Source: an uncultured Psychrobacter sp.
Lineage (GTDB): Bacteria > Pseudomonadota > Gammaproteobacteria > Pseudomonadales > Moraxellaceae
Reading direction: 5' to 3'
Length of the DNA stretch: 64,000 nt
NCBI GenBank assembly: GCA_947489525.1
Contig: CANLDW010000003.1
Span: 248,001 to 312,000 of the forward strand
Made by a program: the position numbers and the translations under genes. Below, piece after piece: positions 9,081 through 18,099 of the stretch. The notes under the pieces were generated by a model. That model searched no databases. It saw nothing but the letters and a program-made list of their open reading frames with translations, and was not told the DNA's origin. Positions within the stretch are counted from its first letter, which is position 1. The number at the start of each line of letters is the position of its first letter.

Positions 9081-10217
9081 ATGCTACAGCTTACCTTTTT
9101 GGGGACTTCGGCAGGCGTCCCTACCAAAGCGCGCAACGTTACTGCGCTCGCTATTGAGTGTCTCAATCCTTATCTCAAAGGCGCAAAACAGCAGAGTAAA
9201 AAATCGCGCCCTTGGCTGCTTATCGATTGCGGAGAGGGCACGCAGCAGCAGCTTTTACATACCAAGCTGTCTTTGCACCAACTGACTGCCATTTGTATTA
9301 CTCATGTCCACGGCGATCACTGCTATGGCCTACCGGGATTACTCGCCAATGCAGCAATGTCAGGGCGTACAGAGCCGCTGACCCTTATCGCGCCAAAAGC
9401 TATTGCCACCTTTCTCGATAGCATCACTTTGACCACTGAATTACACTTTCCTTATGCAGTTAACTTCATCGCTATCGAAGAGCTGATGCTCAAGGCGTCC
9501 AAAGCTACTGAATCTTCTAAAGACAAAGGCAAGTTTGATATTGAGCTGGGCGAGCAGCACCGACTCAAGATAGATATCACCCTGTTATCACACCGTGTTC
9601 CGTCACACGCTTTTGGCATTACGCAGTACATCAGTCGGCGCGTACTGGATACGGATAAACTACACGCAGAGGGTATTGCTGCCGGTCCGCTATGGGGGCA
9701 GCTGCAACAAGGTATAGATGTCTGCACTGCCACCGGTCAGACACTGAGCGCGGCAGAGTATGTAAACACCGAGCAACAGCGGACGCGAGTAGTCATCGCA
9801 GGGGATAATGACGCCCCCGAAAAGCTTAGCGAAGCAATCAGTCATACTGATCTGCTCGTACACGAGGCCACTTATACTGCTGATGTGCTAGCGGCAATAC
9901 AAGCTAAAGGCTTAACGTTTGACCCCATGCACAGTAGCGCACAGCAAGTGGGCAGGTTCGCGCAGCAATCTGGTCTTAACAATCTTATCTTGACCCACTT
10001 TAGCGCCCGCTATCAAAGCTTTGATAACCCAAATAGTGACACAGCTAACATGGGACATATCCGTCTTGATGCAACCAGCGCGTATCAGGGTAATCTGTGG
10101 TTAGCTGCTGACTTTGATCAGTACCTCGTTACAGGTAGCCCAGTGATAGCGGACGCTCAAACAGAAGCTCTGGGCAAAGGTGACGTGCAGTATCTAGGCT
10201 CTGCGCTTACGCCATAA
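9081..10217 (+). CDS. rnz: Ribonuclease Z (tRNase Z), tRNA 3'-end endonuclease
   Basis: A metallo-beta-lactamase-fold nuclease that cuts tRNA precursors after the discriminator base. The zinc motif is clear in 'ITHVHGDHCYGLPG' (about residue 75); further ligands lie in 'LLSHRVPSHAFG', 'VIAGDND', 'LVHEATY' and 'LILTHFSARY'. The N-terminus 'LTFLGTSAGVPTKARN' is typical of the family. At 378 residues it is longer than the usual short form (about 305 in E. coli); the extra residues lie in a segment after the zinc motif and at the C-terminus. It is the last gene of the probable GST-small protein-rnz transcript. The tRNA encoded at 12.6 kb already carries CCA, so the substrate set of this enzyme here is unclear. 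Confidence 0.92.
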   Translation: MLQLTFLGTSAGVPTKARNVTALAIECLNPYLKGAKQQSKKSRPWLLIDCGEGTQQQLLHTKLSLHQLTAICITHVHGDHCYGLPGLLANAAMSGRTEPLTLIAPKAIATFLDSITLTTELHFPYAVNFIAIEELMLKASKATESSKDKGKFDIELGEQHRLKIDITLLSHRVPSHAFGITQYISRRVLDTDKLHAEGIAAGPLWGQLQQGIDVCTATGQTLSAAEYVNTEQQRTRVVIAGDNDAPEKLSEAISHTDLLVHEATYTADVLAAIQAKGLTFDPMHSSAQQVGRFAQQSGLNNLILTHFSARYQSFDNPNSDTANMGHIRLDATSAYQGNLWLAADFDQYLVTGSPVIADAQTEALGKGDVQYLGSALTP

Positions 10218-10237
10218 GATTAGCGTCTCACTTGCCA

Positions 10238-10397
10238 TATAGTCAATTTGAAATAAAATCGATACGCTAATATTACCAGTGCTACTGGTATAAATTTTAC
10301 TTGCGTGCTGTGTCGTTGCAGCCAGAGGCTGCGCAACCCATGTTTTAAAAAAAGCATCCCAGCAGCACTGTATCGGTTTTACAGTGATTCAACTATA
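10238..10397 (+). repeat. MITE-like interspersed repeat, copy 1 (about 160 bp)
   Basis: The element begins TATAGTCAATTTGAAATAAAA and ends with CGGTTTTACAGTGATTCAACTATA in shortened form; its ends are imperfect inverted repeats of about 28 bases starting TATAGT. Inside, CAGTGCTACTGG near the left end is mirrored by a degenerate CAGCAGCACTG near the right end, so the whole unit can fold back. It encodes no protein. A second, clearly related copy lies inverted at 51064-51210. It sits between the convergent genes rnz and the DUF815 ATPase, a position where insertion does little harm and where the fold could also stop transcription. Confidence 0.8.
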
Positions 10398-10442
10398 TCA
10401 TTTAGCGTAGAGACAATCATTCATAAGTAATCACCTACAAGA

Positions 10443-11360
10443 CTAAGACGCGTTATCCTCAACGGCCAAAAGCTCGCGTCCATGCCAATAACGACTAAAC
10501 TGATAAGCCACGCGTCCAGAGCGACCACCGCGCTCAGATGCCCAACGTAAGGCTTGTGTTCTGACATCGGCAGGCAGTTCAGTATCGATCGCCTCATTTT
10601 GCGCGCTATGACGACTTTTCGCTAAATAGTGCTGCACGATGTGTAAATACGTCTCTTGTTTCATCGGATGAAAAGATAGCCACAGCCCAAAGCGATCAGA
10701 TAGTGACACCGTCTCATCGATCGTCTCATAAGGATTGACCTCATCAGTCTGACCGTTGTAAATATTGACATTGTCTTTCATAAGCTGCGGTAGCAAGTGA
10801 CGACGGTTACTCGTGGCATATACCAGCAGCTTATCTTGCTCAGAATCAAGCGCGCCGTCGAGCACACTTTTGAGCGTGCGGTAGCTCTCATCTTGCCCAT
10901 TAAAAGCCAAGTCATCGCAGTACACAATATAACGACATTGACAATCAGCAGGTAGATCATTAATAGCCGCGCGTATCTTATCGAGTACCTGTAGATCATC
11001 ACGGGCAATCTCGATGATACGTAGGCCTTTGCTATGATAGGCTTGCAGTAAGGCGCGGATCAGCGATGACTTACCGGCGCCGCGCGTGCCGGTCATCAGC
11101 ACGTGATTGGCAGGATAACCCTTGAGAAATTGCCGCGTATTTTGTATAAGCTTTGACTTTTGAGTATCAATGCCCAGTAGATCCTCTAAGCCCAAGAATA
11201 AATTGACGGCTAAAGGTTCTAGATGACCTGAGTGCCCGCCAACCCAGCGATAGGCAAGCTGATTGGGATCAATAGTCACTTGAGGCGTAACGCGCTCCTC
11301 TAAGAACTGACTCAAAAGATTAAGTAAGGGTTCGGGTAGGGCATAGGTATTGGCAGGCAT
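10443..11360 (-). CDS. DUF815-family AAA+-type ATPase
   Basis: A P-loop ATPase of the DUF815 family, whose role is not established; some members are described only as predicted AAA+ ATPases. The Walker A motif is 'TGTRGAGKSSLI' (about residue 90), Walker B is 'YIVYCDDLAF' and a sensor-1-like Asn lies in 'LLVYATSNRRHLLPQ'. The segment 'SLSDRFGLWLSFHPMKQETYL' and the end 'GGRSGRVAYQFSRYW', with the sensor-2-like Arg, are typical of the family. The length of 305 is normal. It is convergent with rnz and divergent from the kinase gene (84 bases between starts), which may share a control region. AAGAG upstream of the ATG is a plausible ribosome site. Confidence 0.82.
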   Translation of the reverse strand: MPANTYALPEPLLNLLSQFLEERVTPQVTIDPNQLAYRWVGGHSGHLEPLAVNLFLGLEDLLGIDTQKSKLIQNTRQFLKGYPANHVLMTGTRGAGKSSLIRALLQAYHSKGLRIIEIARDDLQVLDKIRAAINDLPADCQCRYIVYCDDLAFNGQDESYRTLKSVLDGALDSEQDKLLVYATSNRRHLLPQLMKDNVNIYNGQTDEVNPYETIDETVSLSDRFGLWLSFHPMKQETYLHIVQHYLAKSRHSAQNEAIDTELPADVRTQALRWASERGGRSGRVAYQFSRYWHGRELLAVEDNAS

Positions 11361-11444
11361 AATAACTCTTAAAGTTTGTAAATCTAGTGTATTGAATGAA
11401 GGTATCGCGGATCAATAACGCATCGTTGATAAAAGGCTTATGCT

Positions 11445-12401
11445 ATGGCGAATAACAGTCTTGAGTTACTCACACCGTCTAGACTTGATGCTCAGGCGCA
11501 GGACTTACTGTTACCTCTTAACCAAGAATTATCAGCGCTACAGTATAGAGCAATCATGCATGAGCGACTTAGTCAGCAATTAAATAACAATACGATAGTA
11601 TACCAAGGTCTCACCCGTGCTCAGCATTCATCGTTTGGTACAGTGATGATTAAATGGCAGCTAAGTGACTGTAGCGGACAGTATAGTTTACAGCACGAAA
11701 TACAAGTGCTCAAAGCCTTGCAGTCCTCAATATATCCATCAGGTCATGCGCTTACGCCGCCTTGTTTAGCGTTTAAAGACACAAGGCTACGGATAGCAGC
11801 AAAAACGTGGCAATTAACGCTACTCGTCATACCTTATTATAGGCATAAGAGCTTAGCCAATTATATTAATACCAGCTATCTGATATCAGACTTACAAAAG
11901 CACCTGTTTATTATGCAAGCGGGGCAACTGATTAGCGACTTACATGTACGTGGCTGGCTACATAAGGATATTAAGTCGAGCAATATATTAGTACAAGACG
12001 ACTTATCTTTAGTGCTCACAGACTTTGCGCTAGCAGAGCGAATCGTTAGTAGCAAACAGGACAGGACAGAGGCTTCTATTCAAAACAACGCCGGCACTCC
12101 AGCTTATTTTGCGCCTGAGCGCTGGCAAGGGCAGAGCGCAACGGTGCAAAGCGATATTTATGCCTTTGGGATCTTGGTGTATGAGATATTGGCAGGCACG
12201 CGACCCTTTGCTATAGATAAGCAAAGTTGTGATCGTTTAAAGGCGTGGGCGATTCAGCACTGTCAGCAGCCAATCCCAAAATTGCCTTCTCAGTATAGTC
12301 AGTATCAAGTGGTTATTGAAAAGGCTTTGGCTAAGCGGGTCAATAAGCGGTATACAAGTATGCAGGAGGTGTTGCAGGATTTAAAACGCATACAACATTG
12401 A
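11445..12401 (+). CDS. Hanks-type serine/threonine protein kinase
   Basis: A soluble protein kinase of the eukaryotic-like class. The presumed ATP-binding Lys is in 'FGTVMIKWQL'. The catalytic loop reads 'LHKDIKSSNILV' (HKD in place of HRD, with catalytic Asp and Asn kept). The metal-binding motif is DFA instead of DFG in 'LTDFALAER'. The activation segment ends 'GTPAYFAPERW', followed by 'SDIYAFGILVYEILAGTRPF'. All essential side chains therefore seem present, so activity is plausible. There is no membrane segment or sensory domain, and 318 residues cover the kinase fold only. It is divergent from the DUF815 ATPase gene. Codon use and AT content look slightly richer in A/T than neighbours by eye. 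Targets are unknown. Confidence 0.85.
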   Translation: MANNSLELLTPSRLDAQAQDLLLPLNQELSALQYRAIMHERLSQQLNNNTIVYQGLTRAQHSSFGTVMIKWQLSDCSGQYSLQHEIQVLKALQSSIYPSGHALTPPCLAFKDTRLRIAAKTWQLTLLVIPYYRHKSLANYINTSYLISDLQKHLFIMQAGQLISDLHVRGWLHKDIKSSNILVQDDLSLVLTDFALAERIVSSKQDRTEASIQNNAGTPAYFAPERWQGQSATVQSDIYAFGILVYEILAGTRPFAIDKQSCDRLKAWAIQHCQQPIPKLPSQYSQYQVVIEKALAKRVNKRYTSMQEVLQDLKRIQH

Positions 12402-12502
12402 GGTCGACATTTTTAGGTTTTAACACATAGAACAGATTTATATAATCTATGATTTTACTGAATACGTCTAACAATGAGACAAATACATAATTGCTTTAAA
12501 CA

Positions 12503-12528
12503 CAAAAAAACCTGCTAAAAGCAGGCTT
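12503..12528 (-). terminator. Terminator of tRNA-Leu gene
   Basis: Read on the minus strand: GCCTGC-TTTTA-GCAGG followed by seven T, about 40 bases beyond the CCA end of the tRNA. Confidence 0.8.
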
Positions 12529-12564
12529 AATGTTTAATCTAATTTGAGAAGAACTATCGAAAAA

Positions 12565-12649
12565 TGGTGGGGCTGGAGAGACTCGAACTCTCACACCTTG
12601 CGGCGCCAGAACCTAAATCTGGTGCGTCTACCAATTCCGCCACAGCCCC
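12565..12649 (-). tRNA. tRNA-Leu, anticodon TAG (reads CUA)
   Basis: On the minus strand the 85-base gene begins GGGGCTG, which pairs with CAGCCCC at the other end, followed by discriminator A and an encoded CCA. The D region is GCGGAATTGGTAGACGC, typical of leucine tRNAs. The anticodon stem is CCAGA/TCTGG around the loop TTTAGGT, giving anticodon TAG. The long variable arm CGCCGCAAGGTGT marks a class II tRNA, and the T arm is GAGAG-TTCGAGT-CTCTC. The ORF at 12564..12746 in the track is an artefact across this gene. Confidence 0.96.
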
Positions 12650-12737
12650 ATTATCAAAACTCTATCATCAAAGCCATTTAGATTCAAACGTGCTTAAGAT
12701 AGTTAACTGCTTCGTTAGTGCGTCTCAGTGGTTGGCT

Positions 12738-12765
12738 ATTATATAGAGTTTAGTAGGTTTGACAA
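12738..12765 (-). promoter_or_regulatory. Sigma-70 promoter of tRNA-Leu
   Basis: On the minus strand TTGTCA (12765-12760) is followed after exactly 16 bases by a perfect TATAAT (12743-12738). Transcription would start near 12731 and leave a 5' leader of about 80 bases to be removed by RNase P. Confidence 0.8.
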
Positions 12766-12843
12766 CCCCTTTTCGCAATTTTTTTTAAATTTTTTACGCG
12801 TCTGATGATTTACACGTCCTCATCGATAGTACCAAGGGTATAG

Positions 12844-14628
12844 CTATTCATCAACAGGCGTGTCTGCTGATGATAGCTCCAATTGTTGTAGTTTACGCGT
12901 CAAAGTGTTGCGTCCCCAGCCAAGTAGATTGGCGGCTACTATCTTTTTGCCGCCGCTATGACTGAGTGCTGCTTGCAACAACACGCGCTCAAACTCAGGC
13001 GTTGCCGTTTGCAGAATATCGGTTGCACCAGCTTGTAGTGCTTGCTCTGCCCATTGCCCAAGCGCGTGTTGCCAGCTGACAGCCGTTGGGGCTGGCGCAG
13101 TAATTAGCGCTTGCTCAAATGAGCCGTCTTGCACTTCTGCTGACAAGGGTGGTGCTGAGCTATTGATCACAGCATCGCTTAGTAGTTCAGGTGGCAAGTC
13201 ATCTATAAACACCGTATCGCCCGTTGCCATCACTGTCAGCCACAAACAAACATTTTCAAGCTGACGCACGTTGCCACGCCAATCAAAGGCTTGCATGACA
13301 CGCATCGCCTCTGGATGCAGCTGTTTGGAGGCGGTATTCATCTGCTCGGCTGCACGCTGCATAAAGTAGGTTGCAAGCGCTGGGATATCCTCGCGGCGCG
13401 CGCGTAGCGGCGGTAGCGGTAGACGAATGACGTTAAGGCGATAAAATAAATCTTCGCGAAAGCGCCCCTGCTCAACCAAGTGCTCTAGGTTTTGATGGGT
13501 TGCGGCAATAATACGCACATCGACTTTGACCGGCTGTTGACCACCGACACGGTAAAACTCACCGTTTGCCAGTACGCGTAGTAGTCTAGTTTGCGTGCTA
13601 AACGGCATATCGCCGATCTCATCCAAAAATAGCGTTCCGCCATCCGCTTGCTCAAAGCGGCCTTGGCGCATCGTCGTTGCGCCAGTAAACGCACCTTTTT
13701 CGTGACCGAATAACTCAGACTCTATCAAATCGTGCGGAATAGCAGCCATATTCAAGGCAATAAAAGATTGATCTTTACGCGGCGAGTGCTGATGCAGGGC
13801 ACTTGCAACCAGCTCTTTACCCGTACCTGACTCGCCAGTGATAAGCACGGTAATGGGGGAGTGCGCTAAGCGTCCAATCGCCCGAAACACCGTTTGCATC
13901 GCTTGCGACTGTCCAATGATACCGCTTGGGTTGTCATTAGTTGGTTCAGTATTAGCCTGTACTTGTTTACGGTCTTTAGATGATTTTTTCGCAACGCTTT
14001 TGTTGGATTTGTTGAATGATGCGCTAGGTGTTTTAGGGTTTGTCAGTGTATCGTCTTGGGCTGCTGAGTCGGTGTTTGTTATAGATGTTTCTTTTGAGCT
14101 TGGAACAGCACGCGTTTGTGAACGTTTGGTCGCTTGGTTATCTGGCTTGTCTTTGACTTGATGTGGTAGGGCATTATTGGCTTTATTGGTAGTAATCGCT
14201 TTATGAATAGTTGCGACAGCATCATCTAGGTCAAAGGGCTTTGGCAAATAATCAAAAGCACCAGTCTCGTAGCTGTTGATCGCCGAGGTGATATCGGAGT
14301 GCGCAGTCATAATCACAATAGGCAGCTCAGGGAAGTGCTGATGCACCCAATTGCTAAAGGATATGCCGTCCATAAGCGGCATGCGAATATCCGTTAAGAT
14401 AACATCAGGTAGATTGGTGCTAACTTCATGTCCTTGCAATATATCGTTTAGTCGCGTCCACGCCGCCTTTGCCTGTGTAAAGCTGACCACACGTAACCCA
14501 GCCTCCTCAAAAGTATCGGCGAGTATCAGGCGCAAGGCAGCATCATCATCAATGAGCCACAAGGTGGCAGGCTTGGACGTGCTTGTTGTCGTATCAATTG
14601 TCGCGCTATGGTCAAAAGGTTGAGTCAT
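12844..14628 (-). CDS. ntrC: Nitrogen regulation response regulator NtrC (sigma-54 activator)
   Basis: NtrC activates sigma-54 promoters of nitrogen-assimilation genes when phosphorylated by NtrB. The receiver domain (about residues 20-145) has the acidic pocket 'LIDDD', phospho-acceptor Asp in 'ILTDIRMP' and Lys in 'DYLPKPFD'. The AAA+ domain (about 235-460) shows '[13 protein letters not shown]', the sigma-54 contact GAFTGA and '[12 protein letters not shown]'. A Fis-type helix-turn-helix ends the protein ('[16 protein letters not shown]'). At 594 residues it is longer than the usual 470, because of a roughly 90-residue Ser/Thr/Lys/Asn-rich linker between receiver and AAA+ domains and a longer segment before the DNA-binding domain. 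ntrB lies 84 bases upstream, the usual order. Confidence 0.93.
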   Translation of the reverse strand: MTQPFDHSATIDTTTSTSKPATLWLIDDDAALRLILADTFEEAGLRVVSFTQAKAAWTRLNDILQGHEVSTNLPDVILTDIRMPLMDGISFSNWVHQHFPELPIVIMTAHSDITSAINSYETGAFDYLPKPFDLDDAVATIHKAITTNKANNALPHQVKDKPDNQATKRSQTRAVPSSKETSITNTDSAAQDDTLTNPKTPSASFNKSNKSVAKKSSKDRKQVQANTEPTNDNPSGIIGQSQAMQTVFRAIGRLAHSPITVLITGESGTGKELVASALHQHSPRKDQSFIALNMAAIPHDLIESELFGHEKGAFTGATTMRQGRFEQADGGTLFLDEIGDMPFSTQTRLLRVLANGEFYRVGGQQPVKVDVRIIAATHQNLEHLVEQGRFREDLFYRLNVIRLPLPPLRARREDIPALATYFMQRAAEQMNTASKQLHPEAMRVMQAFDWRGNVRQLENVCLWLTVMATGDTVFIDDLPPELLSDAVINSSAPPLSAEVQDGSFEQALITAPAPTAVSWQHALGQWAEQALQAGATDILQTATPEFERVLLQAALSHSGGKKIVAANLLGWGRNTLTRKLQQLELSSADTPVDE

Positions 14629-14712
14629 ATATATAGCCTAAGCAGTAAATTTTAAATAAGTGCTCATTTACAAATGTTCAAACATGCCCTAGTTTATTGA
14701 CGATGGTGCTTG

Positions 14713-16095
14713 CTAGTCAAAGGGTAGATAGAGTGTAAAGCGTGTATATCTATGATCGGGGTCTTGGCTTGAGCTGACATCAATCATACCATGATGACGA
14801 CTGATAATATCTTGCACAATGGACAATCCTAAGCCAGTACCACTGGCACGACTCGTCACCATAGGAAAAAATATTTGTTCAATCATATCAGGCGCAATGC
14901 CGCAACCATTATCAGTTAACATGACCTTTAGGACTTGGCGGTGCTGCTGTCCATTTATCGTATGCTGGGAGACGACTCGCGTCTGAATATGTAGCTGCGG
15001 CGGCTCGGCAGGTTCGTTTGAAGAGTTACTATCGGGTAGTGCACTGTTTGAGGGAACCCTAGATTCAGTCATAGCCTCACAAGCGTTATTGATAAGGTTT
15101 AAAAAGACTTGAATCAACTGATCTTTGTCAGCGCGTAGTTCAGGTAATGACAAATCATAATCGCGCTGTAGATTGACCTGTGGGTATTGATTAAGTACTA
15201 AGGTGAGGACGTGTTCAATAGGCTCATGGATGTTAATCATCTGTAGGTTAGGCAGCTGATTTGATCCCAAAAACTGGCTGATAAGCTGTGTCAAACGATC
15301 CGTCTCTGAGATGATAATCTCAGTATAAGTCTTTAGTTTTTGAGCCGCCGCTTGGATGTTGGTAGCATCACGTGAATCAGGTTGAGCAGGCGTTTCTGCT
15401 TGCATAGGGGAGGTATGAGAGACACTGGGCATATCACTAGCGGAGGTCGTTAGTGTGCTGAACTTAATAAACTGGCGCTGTAATAGCTGCGCCGCCCCGC
15501 GTACACCAGCAAGTGGATTTTTTATTTCGTGCGCTACAGATCGTAGCATGTGACGCGCGACACTGTACTGCTGCTGCTGTCGCTGCTCATCATTAATACG
15601 GCTTTGCCGATCTTTACCCCAAAGCTCAACAATAAAATACGTTTCTGCTTCGTAGGTGACTGGCGTTACGCTGTAGTCGATAGACCCAGCCGCGCTCAAC
15701 TTCGGATTGATCGTGCGATCGTGATTGATAAAAGGCTGTTGATACTGCGCTGCTTGCGCAAAACGCGCCTTTAGTGAGTAAGTAGGCTTGTTAGCACTTA
15801 TATCCCGCTTAGCGTTATTTTTATGTCCTAAGTCATCATTATTTTTATGTTTAAAGTCATCTACTATCGCATCACCTTGACTCTGTTTTATAAAATGTTC
15901 TTGTGGAGCAAGCAGCGCTAATATGGATAAACTTAAAAGCCGCGTACGACTGATCGCAAGCAACTGTTCGGCCTGCGCATTGGCCCACTTAATATTTAAA
16001 CCCTCATCAACCCATAAAATAGCGGTAAATAAATGCTTAGTGACAAAGGTGAGATCAGGCGTAGGATTAGACTCAGTAGTAACAGAACGCATCAT
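14713..16095 (-). CDS. ntrB: Nitrogen regulation sensor histidine kinase NtrB
   Basis: NtrB phosphorylates and dephosphorylates NtrC under control of PII. It has no membrane segments, as expected. An N-terminal PAS domain (about 15-150, with 'AILWVDEGLNIKWANAQAEQL') precedes the H box 'SVAHEIKNPLAGVRGAAQLL', and the ATPase domain carries 'LINNACEAM' (N box), 'LTDNGCGI' (G1) and 'GTGLGLSIVQDI' (G2). The length of 460 exceeds the usual 350 because of low-complexity inserts in the PAS region, after the H box ('TSASDMPSVSHTSPMQ') and before the G1 box. An AGG ribosome site stands 7 bases before the first ATG. No glnA gene precedes it in the window; rimO diverges upstream. Confidence 0.92.
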   Translation of the reverse strand: MMRSVTTESNPTPDLTFVTKHLFTAILWVDEGLNIKWANAQAEQLLAISRTRLLSLSILALLAPQEHFIKQSQGDAIVDDFKHKNNDDLGHKNNAKRDISANKPTYSLKARFAQAAQYQQPFINHDRTINPKLSAAGSIDYSVTPVTYEAETYFIVELWGKDRQSRINDEQRQQQQYSVARHMLRSVAHEIKNPLAGVRGAAQLLQRQFIKFSTLTTSASDMPSVSHTSPMQAETPAQPDSRDATNIQAAAQKLKTYTEIIISETDRLTQLISQFLGSNQLPNLQMINIHEPIEHVLTLVLNQYPQVNLQRDYDLSLPELRADKDQLIQVFLNLINNACEAMTESRVPSNSALPDSNSSNEPAEPPQLHIQTRVVSQHTINGQQHRQVLKVMLTDNGCGIAPDMIEQIFFPMVTSRASGTGLGLSIVQDIISRHHGMIDVSSSQDPDHRYTRFTLYLPFD

Positions 16096-16249
16096 ATAAA
16101 AGCCTAGGTAGTGATTACAGTAGTTAATATAGTTAAGATAAACAGTTCATATTTAACCACAATTTTTTTAATAGACGCGGCAAAACTGGTGATTACCGTA
16201 AAAAAAACGTACAATGCGCACAGCCAATTTATATCTAGCAAGGTCAATT

Positions 16250-17863
16250 ATGCCTAAAACACCAACGCCATCGGACAACGCTGTGCTTGTAGACAAAAAC
16301 GATAATACCCTATCATCAGCGGTAGAAGATAGCATCTCAAAGCCAGTAGCCACGCAAACGGTTACTGTGTTCAATCCAGCTGCCGCGTCTGATAGCGCGC
16401 AGCCTTATCATCACAAAGCCAACCACAACCAGAACCGTAGCATCGAACAAAGTGGCAGTGTCAGTGCTTATAGGGTTGCGAGTAGCAGTCATAATCAAAG
16501 CGCGCAGGCAGCATCCCCAGTTAGTCAGGCGAAGATAGGTTTTGTGTCCTTGGGCTGTCCAAAGGCGCTGGTCGATAGCGAGCGTATCATAACTGAGCTT
16601 AGCCGCGATGGCTACGAAGTAGCAAGCGATTATGCAGGCGCAGATCTAGTCGTGGTCAACACCTGCGGCTTTATCGAGTCCGCTGTGCAAGAGTCGCTTG
16701 ACGCTATTGGTGAGGCGATCAGTAAAAACGGTAAAGTCATCGTAACGGGCTGCTTGGGTAAAGAGGCGGATAAAATACGTCAAATGCATCCAGCGGTACT
16801 GGCAGTTACAGGCGCTCACGCTTACGACGAGGTTATCACAGCAGTTGCCCAGCACGTCCCTAGACCTGTACGTGCCACTGATCAACACTACGACCCCAAA
16901 ATAGATCTGATCAATGAAGCGGGTATCAAGCTGACGCCAAGCCACTACGCGTATCTCAAAATATCTGAAGGCTGTAATCACCGCTGCACGTTTTGTATTA
17001 TCCCAAGTCTGCGTGGCGATCTGGTTTCGCGTCCCATCGATAGGGTTATGAATGAAGCTCTTGCGCTCAAAAATGCAGGCGTAAAAGAGCTTCTTATTAT
17101 CTCGCAAGACACTTCAGCATACGGGTTAGATCTTAGATACAAGACGAGCTTTTGGAACGGTATGCCGCTCAAATCCAAGTTTTACGACTTGTGCCAAGCC
17201 CTAAATGGTCTTGGCATTTGGGTGCGTTTGCATTACGTCTATCCGTATCCACACGTGGATAAAGTCGTTGAGCTTATGAGCGAGAACAAGCTACTACCGT
17301 ATCTTGACATCCCTTTTCAGCACGCCAGCCCGCGTATCTTAAAACTGATGAAACGCCCAGCCCATAGTGAGAACACTCTAGCGCGCATTCAAGCTTGGCG
17401 CGATATTTGTCCTAATATCGTCATTCGCTCCACCTTTGTGGTCGGCTTCCCTGGCGAGACCGAAGACGATTTTCAGTGTTTGCTTGATTGGTTGGTTGAA
17501 GCGCGTCTTGATCGCGTGGGCGCTTTTACCTACTCAGAGGTCGAAGGCGCGGTCGCTAACGATCTACCTGATTACGTACCAGAAGCTATTAAGCAAGAGC
17601 GTTACGAGCGCTTAATGGCGCTACAACAAGAGATCTCCGCCCAAAAACTACAAGAAAAAATTGGTAGAACCTTAACGGTACTTGTCGATGATATCGATAC
17701 CGAAGAGCATATCGCTATTTGCCGCAGTTACGCTGATGCGCCTGAGATCGACGGTCACGTCTACGTCGATCATATCAGCGAGCAGGTCAAAGTTGGTCAG
17801 TTCTTAACGGTGACTATTGATGATGCGAGCGACTATGATTTATTCGCCAGCTATCAAGCTTAA
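16250..17863 (+). CDS. rimO: Ribosomal protein S12 methylthiotransferase RimO
   Basis: A radical-SAM enzyme that adds a methylthio group to an Asp of ribosomal protein S12. The N-terminal UPF0004 domain has three cluster-binding Cys in 'SLGCPKAL', 'NTCGFI' and 'VTGCLG'; the radical-SAM motif is 'CNHRCTFC' in '[17 protein letters not shown]'; a TRAM domain follows near the end ('[11 protein letters not shown]'). From the ATG at 16250 (CAAGG upstream) it is 537 residues, about 95 longer than the E. coli enzyme, because of an N-terminal extension rich in Ser, Ala, Gln and His that looks disordered. The ORF-track start at 16214 lacks a ribosome site. It lies upstream of pyrH, whose usual partners rpsB-tsf are absent here. 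Confidence 0.95.
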   Translation: MPKTPTPSDNAVLVDKNDNTLSSAVEDSISKPVATQTVTVFNPAAASDSAQPYHHKANHNQNRSIEQSGSVSAYRVASSSHNQSAQAASPVSQAKIGFVSLGCPKALVDSERIITELSRDGYEVASDYAGADLVVVNTCGFIESAVQESLDAIGEAISKNGKVIVTGCLGKEADKIRQMHPAVLAVTGAHAYDEVITAVAQHVPRPVRATDQHYDPKIDLINEAGIKLTPSHYAYLKISEGCNHRCTFCIIPSLRGDLVSRPIDRVMNEALALKNAGVKELLIISQDTSAYGLDLRYKTSFWNGMPLKSKFYDLCQALNGLGIWVRLHYVYPYPHVDKVVELMSENKLLPYLDIPFQHASPRILKLMKRPAHSENTLARIQAWRDICPNIVIRSTFVVGFPGETEDDFQCLLDWLVEARLDRVGAFTYSEVEGAVANDLPDYVPEAIKQERYERLMALQQEISAQKLQEKIGRTLTVLVDDIDTEEHIAICRSYADAPEIDGHVYVDHISEQVKVGQFLTVTIDDASDYDLFASYQA

Positions 17864-17930
17864 GCGTAGATTTGGTAAAGGATAACGCTGTAAGCTAGTA
17901 TCGATTTTATCTTAGGCGATGATGATAGCG

Positions 17931-17973
17931 CACTGATAGTTGCCCAATCAGTGATAGAGTTTGCTACAATTGG
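17931..17973 (+). promoter_or_regulatory. Inverted repeat and -10 candidate upstream of pyrH
   Basis: CACTGAT-n9-ATCAGTG (17931-17953) is a perfect 7-base inverted repeat without a following T run. It is followed by TACAAT within 'TTTGCTACAATTGG', a possible -10 element with a poorly spaced TTGCCC as -35. It could be an operator or a weak terminator of rimO; I cannot distinguish them. Confidence 0.3.
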
Positions 17974-18099
17974 CGCAATTTATCGCCTTATTGACTATAC
18001 TATCTTGTGCGTTTTGCCCAACCTTTATATACCTACAGATTAATTTCATTTGTATTATGGCGATAGTTTTAATTATAATTTAAAAATAAAAGGTGCTCT

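Noticed and set aside
12564-12746. 60-aa ORF over the tRNA region
   Set aside because: It runs through tRNA-Leu and its promoter on the opposite strand; similar false proteins are common over tRNA genes.
16646-17107. 153-aa ORF antisense to rimO
   Set aside because: Fully inside the conserved RimO coding region; no independent features.
17896-17912. GTATCGATTTTAT resembling the MITE-like terminal repeat
   Set aside because: Only 13 bases match and no partner end or internal motif is nearby; likely chance in AT-rich DNA.
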